Shown piece by piece: positions 1 through 4,245 of a stretch of 6,791 nucleotides of DNA. Origin of the DNA: Anaerolineales bacterium UBA3071 (GTDB lineage Bacteria; Chloroflexota; Anaerolineae; UBA3071); assembly GCA_002366755.1 (NCBI GenBank), contig DFBV01000100.1:5315-12105 (forward strand), given 5' to 3'. How positions within the stretch are numbered: position 1 is the first letter of the stretch; each line of letters starts with the position of its first letter. A program made the position numbers and the translations under genes. The notes beneath the pieces were generated by a model. It had not been told where the DNA came from and did no database searches. It saw nothing but the letters and a program-made list of their open reading frames with translations.

Positions 1-38
1 CTAAAGAATGGGGCTCACCTCACCTTAACCCCTCGCCG

Positions 39-75
39 GAGGCGACGGCGCTTCGCGCTCGTCGCGCTGCGCCTC
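39..75. repeat. GC-rich imperfect palindrome
   Basis: CGACG (43-47) pairs with CGTCG (60-64) and GCGC (48-51) with GCGC (55-58), giving a 9-bp stem with a TTC loop and one bulged T at 59. An alternative outer pairing joins GAGGCG (39-44) to CGCCTC (70-75). No T tract follows, so it is not a classical intrinsic terminator. The preceding CTCACCTCACCTTAACCCC stretch resembles the edges of degraded intergenic repeats common in GC-rich bacteria. It may be a REP-like remnant or the end of a gene unit lying left of the window. Confidence 0.45.
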
Positions 76-91
76 AGTTCAAAGCCCTTAG

Positions 92-216
92 ACGACTCTA
101 CTGAAAAAGGTCAAAAACCATCAGCGGATTAAGCAGATGAAGCGGATAGGGATGAAACAAAACCAGCTTAATCCGCTCAATCCGCTGACGATTCCAGGTT
201 TTTTCAAAGGAGTCGT
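92..216. repeat. Nested inverted repeat, MITE-like (outer arms)
   Basis: The outer arms are 92-108 (ACGACTCTACTGAAAAA) and 200-216, whose reverse complement is ACGACTCCTTTGAAAAA. They match at 14 of 17 positions by hand. They enclose the inner inverted element at 121-188, so 125 bp form one nested imperfect palindrome. TTAGA-like bases lie just outside each arm (TTAGA at 88-92, TTAGA at 216-220), but in direct orientation, which could be a target duplication or chance. No transposase is encoded, so it would be non-autonomous if mobile. Confidence 0.45.
121..188 (-). repeat. AATCCGCT inverted repeat, copy 1
   Basis: This 68-bp element begins TCAGCGGATT and ends with its exact complement AATCCGCTGA (179-188). 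The arms are built of degenerate 9-base units related to AATCCGCTC, so the whole can fold as a hairpin with about 24-nt arms. Its reverse complement closely matches 1414-1482 (about 60 of 69 positions by hand, one indel). The two copies therefore lie in opposite orientation on either side of the aminotransferase gene. The assigned strand is relative to copy 2. Confidence 0.7.
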
Positions 217-255
217 TAGACAGAACCTGAACGCGCAACAGTTCAAGGGTATTGC

Positions 256-1425
256 ATGAATTTCGCCCACCGCATTGCCCATCTGAAAGCCGAAGGGGCC
301 TACGCCGTGCTGGCCCGCGCTCAGGCGCTGGAGGCCCAGGGACGCAACATCATCCATCTGGAGATCGGCCAGCCGGACTTCGAGACCTACGCCCACGTCG
401 CGCTGGCAGGCATCCGCGCCATCGCCACCGGGCAGACCCGCTATAACCCGCCGGCCGGGCTTCCTGCCCTGCGCGCAGCCCTGGCCGAGGATGCCGGCCG
501 GCGACGGGGCATGCATTTCACCGCGGAGCAGGTCGTCGTCGCCCCGGGGGCCAAACCGCTGCTTCTCCTCCCCATGCTGGCCCTCCTCGAAGCGGGAGAC
601 GAAGTGCTCTATCCCGACCCCGGCTTCCCAACTTATGAGGCAGCCATCGGACTGGCCGGTGCGACGCCGGTGCCGCTGCCCCTGCTGGAGGAACAGGGCT
701 TCGACCTGGACCTGGAAGCCTTCGATGCCCGGCTCGGCCCCCGCACGCGGATGATCATCCTCAACTCCCCCGGCAACCCCACGGGGGGAATCCTCTCCTC
801 GCGGACGCTGGCCCACGTCGCCGAGGTGGCCCGCCGCCAGGACATCTGGATCCTCTCCGACGAGATCTATTTCCGGCTGGCGTATGATGTGGAGGTGCCC
901 AGCATCGTCTCCCTGCCGGGCATGGCCGAACGCACCATCTTGGCCGACGGTTTCTCCAAGACCTACGCCATGACCGGCTGGCGGCTCGGTTTCGGCATCA
1001 TGCCCCAACCGCTGGCCGAAAAGATGGAACTGCTGCTCACCCACTCGGTGGGCTGCACGGCCACCTTCACCCAATTCGCCGGTCTGGAGGCCATCCTCGG
1101 CCCTCAGGATGAGGTGGAGGCCGTGCGCGCCGAGTTTCGCCGCCGCCGCGACCTCATGGTGCAGGGGCTCAACGGGATCCCCGGCATCCGCTGCCCGCTG
1201 CCCCAGGGCGCCTTCTACGCCTTCCCCAACGTCCAGGCTTTTGGCCGGCCCGTCGCCGAACTGGCCGATTATCTGCTGGCAGAAGCTGGTGTGGCAGTGC
1301 TCCCCGGCACTGCCTTCGGTCACAATGGCGAGGGCTATCTGCGCCTCTCTTACGCCAACTCGATGGAAAACATCCAAAAAGCACTGGAGCGCATGGCTCG
1401 TGCTTTGGCCGCGTCAGCGGATTGA
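256..1425 (+). CDS. PLP-dependent class I/II aminotransferase
   Basis: This is a fold-type I, aspartate aminotransferase superfamily enzyme that transfers an amino group between an amino acid and a 2-oxo acid using pyridoxal phosphate in the cytoplasm. Visible family landmarks in its 389 residues are IHLEIGQPDFET near the N terminus (33-44), RYNPPAG (62-68) with the usual tyrosine, SPGNPTGG (171-178) with the cofactor-contacting Asn174, SDEIYF (201-206) with Asp202 and Tyr205, the Schiff-base lysine in DGFSKTYAMTGWRLG (Lys235, with phosphate-binding Arg243), and the carboxylate-binding arginine in YLRLSYA (Arg363). Length and motif order are normal, so it looks intact. The ATG follows a weak AAGGG at 6 nt. 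The last codons (Ser-Ala-Asp-stop) lie inside repeat copy 2, so the C terminus may have been set by repeat insertion. The amino acid substrate cannot be told from sequence. It probably shares a transcript with the mttB-like gene 92 bp downstream. Confidence 0.93.
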   Translation: MNFAHRIAHLKAEGAYAVLARAQALEAQGRNIIHLEIGQPDFETYAHVALAGIRAIATGQTRYNPPAGLPALRAALAEDAGRRRGMHFTAEQVVVAPGAKPLLLLPMLALLEAGDEVLYPDPGFPTYEAAIGLAGATPVPLPLLEEQGFDLDLEAFDARLGPRTRMIILNSPGNPTGGILSSRTLAHVAEVARRQDIWILSDEIYFRLAYDVEVPSIVSLPGMAERTILADGFSKTYAMTGWRLGFGIMPQPLAEKMELLLTHSVGCTATFTQFAGLEAILGPQDEVEAVRAEFRRRRDLMVQGLNGIPGIRCPLPQGAFYAFPNVQAFGRPVAELADYLLAEAGVAVLPGTAFGHNGEGYLRLSYANSMENIQKALERMARALAASAD

Positions 1426-1482
1426 GCGGATTAAGCTGATTTTGCTTCATCAACAATCCGCTCCATCCGCTTAATCCGCTGA
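1414..1482 (+). repeat. AATCCGCT inverted repeat, copy 2
   Basis: This 69-bp element has terminal TCAGCGGATT (1414-1423) and AATCCGCTGA (1473-1482). It is nearly the reverse complement of 121-188. It overlaps the aminotransferase 3' end and provides its TGA stop (1423-1425). It does not carry the outer arms seen around copy 1. It lies between two genes that are likely co-transcribed, so its hairpin would be in the mRNA. There is no T tract for termination. Confidence 0.7.
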
Positions 1483-1517
1483 CAGTTCTTGAAGAATGAC
1501 CCGAAAAGGAGACAAAT

Positions 1518-2960
1518 ATGAAAACTGCCAATTCTATTGCTTTCTCATCGCCCCAGTTCGCCGTTCTCTCGAATAGTCAGCTCCAGGACCTTCATCTGGC
1601 TGCCCTGGAAGTGCTGCGACGCACGGGTATCCGCTTCTATCACCAGGAGGCCCTGGACATGTTGAAGCAGACTGGGGCCTTTATCTCCGACGGCAACCTG
1701 GTCAAGTTCCCGGCGCGGCTGGTGGAAGATGCAGTGGCCTCGGCCCCCGGCCGGATCGTCATGTGCGACCGCGACGGCGAACCGGCGATGTTCCTGGAGG
1801 AGACCAAGGTCTACTTTGGCACCGGTTCCGATTGTCTGAACCTGCTCGATCCTGAAACCGGTGAACATCGCAAGTTCACCCAGGCGGACATCATCAATGG
1901 CTATCACTTGTGCGATGCCTTGCCCAACATTCACTTCGTCATGTCCATCGGCCTTCCCGCTGACGTGGATCCAGCCCTGGCCTACGACGTTCAGATGGCC
2001 CTGATGCTCAAGCATACCACCAAACCCATCGTTTTCGTGACCAACGACAGAGCCAGTTGCCAGCGCGCCATTGATATGGCCGCCGCCGTGGCGGGTGGGT
2101 ACGAAGCATTGGCGGAGCAGCAGCACATCTTGCTCTATTCCGAGCCCAGTTCGCCACTGCAACAGTCGGAGACGGCGGTGGACAAGCTGTTGCTCATGGC
2201 CGAATACCGGTTGCCGGTGGTTCATTCGCCCGGGCCGCTGATGGGCGGCACCGCGCCGATCACCATGACCAGCGGTTTGGTGATGTCGTTGGCCGAGATC
2301 CTCAGCGGTCTGGTGGTGCACCAGTTGCAGCGCCGGGGCGCTCCGTTTGTCTTTGGTGCCGGATTACATCACATGGACATGAGCGCAGCGCAAATCTGCT
2401 ATGGCTCGCCCGAATTCCAGCTTACCAAGGCCGCCATTGCTCAGTTGGGCCGTTGGTATGGCATTCCTACCTGGGGGTACGCCGGCTGCTCCGACGCCAA
2501 AGTCATGGACGAACAGGCGGCCCTGGAGGCCATGCTCTCTGTCCTTATGGCCAAGTTCAGCGGCGCTAACCTGATCCACGACGTGGGCTACATGGAAAGC
2601 GGCTTGACCGCCTCCTACGAGATGATCGTCTTGACCGATGAGCTGGTCGCCATGACAGACCACATCATGAAGGGGATCGAGGTCAGCGATGATACGTTGA
2701 TGTTGGACGAACTGCACAGGGTTGGCCCCGGCGGCTACTTTTTGGACACTAAACAGACGCTGAAACGTTTCCGCGACTTTTGGTATCCGAGTCTCCTGGA
2801 CCGCAAGAGGCGGCCGGAATGGTTGGAAAGCGGGGCCGCCACGCTGGGCCAGCGGCTCAGCGCGCAAGTCGAGGAGATCATCAAAGAGCATCAGCCCAAG
2901 CCCTTGGATCTGGACAAGAAACAAAAGATCCAGGAAATCCTGGCTCAGGCGGCCGCGTAG
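1518..2960 (+). CDS. MttB superfamily (trimethylamine/quaternary amine) methyltransferase, non-pyrrolysine
   Basis: This 480-residue protein belongs to the corrinoid-dependent MttB superfamily. Known members move a methyl group from trimethylamine or quaternary amines (glycine betaine, proline betaine, carnitine, gamma-butyrobetaine) to a cobalamin-bearing partner protein. Family-typical segments are the N-terminal YHQEALDMLKQTGA (41-54) and KFPARLVEDAVASAPGR (63-79), FGTGSDCLNLLDPETGEHR (100-118), CDALPNIHFV (132-141), PGPLMGGTAPIT (238-249), and the C-terminal GCSDAKVMDEQA (323-334) and GANLIHDVGYMESGLTAS (349-366). True MttB needs an in-frame TAG read as pyrrolysine; this frame has none and is full length, which places it with the MtgB-like non-Pyl branch. 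The ATG is preceded by a strong AAGGAG (1506-1511) at 6 nt. No corrinoid protein, RamA-type activator or second methyltransferase lies in the window, so a partner must be elsewhere. The substrate is undetermined. The terminal stop is TAG. Confidence 0.92.
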   Translation: MKTANSIAFSSPQFAVLSNSQLQDLHLAALEVLRRTGIRFYHQEALDMLKQTGAFISDGNLVKFPARLVEDAVASAPGRIVMCDRDGEPAMFLEETKVYFGTGSDCLNLLDPETGEHRKFTQADIINGYHLCDALPNIHFVMSIGLPADVDPALAYDVQMALMLKHTTKPIVFVTNDRASCQRAIDMAAAVAGGYEALAEQQHILLYSEPSSPLQQSETAVDKLLLMAEYRLPVVHSPGPLMGGTAPITMTSGLVMSLAEILSGLVVHQLQRRGAPFVFGAGLHHMDMSAAQICYGSPEFQLTKAAIAQLGRWYGIPTWGYAGCSDAKVMDEQAALEAMLSVLMAKFSGANLIHDVGYMESGLTASYEMIVLTDELVAMTDHIMKGIEVSDDTLMLDELHRVGPGGYFLDTKQTLKRFRDFWYPSLLDRKRRPEWLESGAATLGQRLSAQVEEIIKEHQPKPLDLDKKQKIQEILAQAAA

Positions 2961-2971
2961 TCTCGGAGATT

Positions 2972-2985
2972 CCCTTCCGGAAGGG
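2972..2985 (+). terminator. Palindrome after mttB stop, possible weak terminator
   Basis: CCCTTCCGGAAGGG is a perfect 14-base palindrome starting 11 nt after the mttB-like stop codon. It folds as a 5-bp stem with a CCGG tetraloop, followed only by CTTTG. The short stem and poor T tract make it a weak intrinsic terminator at best. Its position directly behind a gene end and before a spacer with its own promoter fits that role. Confidence 0.35.
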
Positions 2986-3070
2986 CTTTGACTCACGACT
3001 TGATGAAACATTGTTGGGTGTAGACGTGGCCATCCGCTCGGTTCAACGAGAGCGTTTCGCGTTGGGGACA

Positions 3071-3127
3071 CGTAGTAACGACTTTAGTCGTTCTGGCGTT
3101 GCAAAAGTGACTAAAGTCGCTACTACG
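3071..3127. repeat. Inverted repeat with 19-bp arms, REP/MITE-like
   Basis: The left arm CGTAGTAACGACTTTAGTC (3071-3089) and right arm GACTAAAGTCGCTACTACG (3109-3127) are complementary at 18 of 19 positions, with a 19-nt spacer. The left arm also contains a smaller palindrome, ACGACTTTAGTCGT. No T run follows, so it is not a typical terminator. It encodes nothing. It looks like a dispersed intergenic repeat, but only one copy is in the window. Confidence 0.65.
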
Positions 3128-3193
3128 CTTGGATATAATTGCTCCAGGGGCGGTTTAGCACGTCCCAAATGTGTAACGCTCCCGTTCAACGTT

Positions 3194-3222
3194 TTGCGCT
3201 ATACGTCAGGATATGGTATAAT
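3194..3222 (+). promoter_or_regulatory. Extended -10 sigma70-type promoter
   Basis: TATAAT (3217-3222) matches the -10 consensus exactly and is preceded by TGG, giving the extended -10 pattern TGnTATAAT. A partial -35, TTGCGC (3194-3199), lies at the ideal 17-bp spacing. Transcription would begin near 3229, giving a leader of about 105 nt for the amidotransferase at 3334. This separates that gene from the aminotransferase-mttB unit. Confidence 0.6.
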
Positions 3223-3268
3223 GGTGTGTCACAATGAAATGCAAAGACACTTGCCCTGACATTCGCCC

Positions 3269-3300
3269 TTGTGTGAACCCAAGCTTCGTGAGTTCACCAA
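3269..3300 (+). promoter_or_regulatory. 5' UTR hairpin before amidotransferase gene
   Basis: GTGAAC (3273-3278) pairs with GTTCAC (3292-3297), and TTG (3269-3271) with CAA (3298-3300), with T3272 bulged. The stem is 9 bp with a 13-nt loop, ending about 23 nt before the GGAG ribosome site. It could affect transcript stability or translation. No known riboswitch class is recognised. Confidence 0.35.
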
Positions 3301-3333
3301 GAAGACCCCTGCTTCGCCGCACGGAGAACCTGG

Positions 3334-4035
3334 ATGATTTGCTACGTAGACATCGAACATGAAAGGGTACTTCAGGATGCGGAGAAAAGGCCCACCCAGC
3401 TTATACGCCGTATGGAGGTCAAGCTGAGGCTGGAGGAAATCTCCGGCCAGGCCTGTCTGCTGCAGAACTATTCACGTGTCACCCGCCAACGGCTCAAGGA
3501 GTGGGGCATCCAGGCCCTGCTCATCAGTGGCTGCGGGGCGGACTGGTCGGAGTACGATGAGGCGGACCTGGCCGAAATGTACCGCATCGTCCGGGACGCC
3601 GACTTGCCAATCCTCGGTTTCTGCGGCGGCCACCAACTCATCGCCCTGGCCCACGGAGTTCCCCTCGGTCCCATGCGACGGCTGGAAGCCGGAGAAAAGG
3701 ACATTTATCCGGGTCTCGGCCCGGGCTATCACAAGGAATGGGACCACACGCCGGTGCGCGTTCTCAAAGCGGACCCTATTTTTGAGGGATTGGGAAAGGA
3801 AGCGGTGTTCCTCGAAGCGCACTACTGGGAAATGAAAGAAGTGCCGCCGGGCTTTGAACTGCTGGCCTCCACCGACGTGTGCCGGATTCAGGCCGTCAGA
3901 CGCACAGGCACGTTGGTTTATGGGACTCAGTTCCACCCCGAGTATTACTATTTCTCGGAAGAAGAAGAAACATTGTACAACGACGGACGCAAGTTACTGG
4001 CCAATTTCTTCAAGCTGGCCGGCATTCTGGAATAA
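3334..4035 (+). CDS. Class I glutamine amidotransferase domain protein
   Basis: A 233-residue stand-alone class I GATase. Enzymes of this fold hydrolyse glutamine or gamma-glutamyl amides by a Cys-His-Glu triad. The nucleophile elbow is GFCGGHQ (95-101, Cys97) and the other two residues are in GTQFHPEYY (His201, Glu203). ALLISGCGADW (61-71) fits the strand and loop that precede the nucleophile domain. The protein starts MICYVDIEHE, a plausible complete N terminus, and the ATG has GGAG at 7 nt. No synthetase domain is fused, and none is adjacent, so it may be a free gamma-glutamyl hydrolase, part of a split amidotransferase, or a distant relative of gamma-glutamyl-GABA hydrolase. It lacks features that would settle this. 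Its own promoter lies about 110 bp upstream, and the structured transporter leader follows directly. The triad and fold are near certain; the substrate is unknown. Confidence 0.88.
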   Translation: MICYVDIEHERVLQDAEKRPTQLIRRMEVKLRLEEISGQACLLQNYSRVTRQRLKEWGIQALLISGCGADWSEYDEADLAEMYRIVRDADLPILGFCGGHQLIALAHGVPLGPMRRLEAGEKDIYPGLGPGYHKEWDHTPVRVLKADPIFEGLGKEAVFLEAHYWEMKEVPPGFELLASTDVCRIQAVRRTGTLVYGTQFHPEYYYFSEEEETLYNDGRKLLANFFKLAGILE

Positions 4036-4074
4036 CCGAAATCCCTCGGAAAGTCGAGTGGAGGGCTTCTTGGT

Positions 4075-4141
4075 GGGCAGCAGGCCAATCGCATTGGCCG
4101 TCTCGGTGCGAATAACGCCCAACCGCGTTGGGCTGCTACCC
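4075..4141 (+). ncRNA. Candidate structured RNA: compact three-way junction
   Basis: P1 pairs GGGCAGCA (4075-4082) with TGCTACCC (4134-4141) at 7 of 8 positions. P2 is GGCCAATCGCATTGGCC (4083-4099) and P3 is GCCCAACCGCGTTGGGC (4117-4133), each a perfect 7-bp stem with a CGC triloop. P1/P2 and P3/P1 have no linker; P2 and P3 are separated by 17 nt. P2 and P3 differ at four bases that amount to two compensatory pair changes (G-C to C-G, T-A to C-G), as expected if structure is conserved. Position upstream of a transporter operon suggests a cis-regulatory RNA. A palindromic DNA repeat or protein-binding site is the alternative. Confidence 0.45.
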
Positions 4142-4178
4142 CTTTTCGCGAGGGATCCCGATCCCGAAAGGAGGTGAT
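4141..4178 (+). promoter_or_regulatory. Hairpin overlapping an orphan Shine-Dalgarno
   Basis: AAAGGAGGTGAT (4167-4178) is complementary to the canonical 3' end of 16S rRNA over 12 bases, far stronger than any gene RBS here. CCTTT (4141-4145) pairs with AAAGG (4167-4171), and GGGATC (4152-4157) with GATCCC (4160-4165), so half the site is inside a hairpin. No real gene starts at the proper distance: the only nearby ATG (4177) gives a five-codon frame, MSEKP then TAG, with just 2 nt from GGAGG. The next gene has its own RBS 55 bases on. It may be a ribosome-docking or leader-peptide element. Confidence 0.4.
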
Positions 4179-4232
4179 GTCTGAAAAACCTTAGTCTACG
4201 GTGTCCGTGGAACGGCCGAATTCAGAGTCAAT

Positions 4233-4238
4233 AAGGAG
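4233..4238 (+). promoter_or_regulatory. Ribosome binding site deciding the solute-binding protein start
   Basis: AAGGAG sits 7 nt before the ATG at 4246. It sets the start there and not at the in-frame GTG at 4201, which would add 15 residues ahead of the signal peptide and has no RBS at a usable distance. The context closely resembles the AAGGAGACA before the mttB-like gene. Confidence 0.75.
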
Positions 4239-4245
4239 ACATAAA

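Larger units (their letters stand above)
1..255. other. Intergenic region with palindromic repeats, no gene
   Basis: No credible coding region is visible here. A long minus-strand open frame that begins over the aminotransferase runs into this stretch, but it is a shadow: its protein has no recognisable family features. The region contains a GC-rich palindrome near the left end and a nested inverted repeat at 92-216. The last 40 bases before the aminotransferase lack a convincing -35/-10 pair. Position 245-249 (AAGGG) is the only ribosome-binding candidate for the downstream gene. Confidence 0.7.
2961..3333. other. Regulatory spacer between mttB-like gene and amidotransferase
   Basis: A 373-bp stretch without a convincing gene. 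In order it holds the post-mttB palindrome, a 19-bp-arm inverted repeat (3071-3127), an isolated TATAAT at 3134-3139 without a matching -35, a good extended promoter (3194-3222), and a leader hairpin (3269-3300) before the amidotransferase ribosome site (GGAG, 3323-3326). Open frames crossing it are continuations of mttB-overlapping frames or tiny and unsupported. Confidence 0.65.
4036..4245 (+). promoter_or_regulatory. Structured leader between amidotransferase and transporter genes
   Basis: This 210-bp gap is dense in secondary structure. CCCTC (4043-4047) can pair with GAGGG (4061-4065). The three-way junction at 4075-4141 and the hairpin entering a strong Shine-Dalgarno at 4141-4178 follow. 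Near the end, CCGT (4205-4208) can pair either with ACGG at 4198-4201 or with ACGG at 4212-4215, two mutually exclusive small hairpins. No clear sigma70 promoter is seen, so the leader is probably transcribed from upstream. The arrangement is like a cis-regulatory RNA before an uptake operon, but it matches no riboswitch class that I recognise. Confidence 0.45.

Noticed and set aside
121..1377. 418-codon minus-strand open frame opposite the aminotransferase
   Set aside because: It is an antisense shadow in GC-rich DNA: the product is Gly/His/Gln-rich with no family features, and the + strand gene has all expected catalytic motifs.
2958..3023. Pyrrolysine read-through of the terminal TAG of the mttB-like gene, with a palindrome 11 nt after it resembling a stimulatory element
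   Set aside because: Pyrrolysine in MttB is internal, in the catalytic region, which here is uninterrupted. Read-through would add only 20 codons before another TAG.
3134..3139. Second TATAAT as a promoter
   Set aside because: No acceptable -35 lies 16-18 bp upstream (the region is the repeat arm CTAAAG), and it lacks the TGn extension.
2780..3259. 159-codon + strand frame overlapping the mttB-like 3' end
   Set aside because: It starts inside the mttB-like gene in another frame, and its early part mirrors that gene's codons shifted by one. It has no RBS or recognisable domain.
3234..3362. Small 42-codon ORF (MKCKDTCPDIRPC...) just downstream of the predicted start of transcription
   Set aside because: There is no Shine-Dalgarno sequence, it would be almost leaderless, and it overlaps the amidotransferase start out of frame. 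Cysteine spacing is suggestive but not enough.
4117..4133. GCCCAAC/GTTGGGC resembles integron attC core sites (RYYYAAC / GTTRRRY)
   Set aside because: The two cores are only 3 nt apart, the neighbouring hairpin GGCCAAT/ATTGGCC breaks the consensus, and there is no integrase or cassette structure.
4201..4245. Upstream in-frame GTG start for the solute-binding protein
   Set aside because: The 15 added residues would precede the Tat/lipobox signal, and a good AAGGAG lies 7 nt before the ATG at 4246.
4075..4245. Known riboswitch or ribozyme (cobalamin, glycine, guanidine, T-box, hammerhead)
   Set aside because: None of their conserved core sequences that I can recall is present. The structure is reported as unassigned instead.
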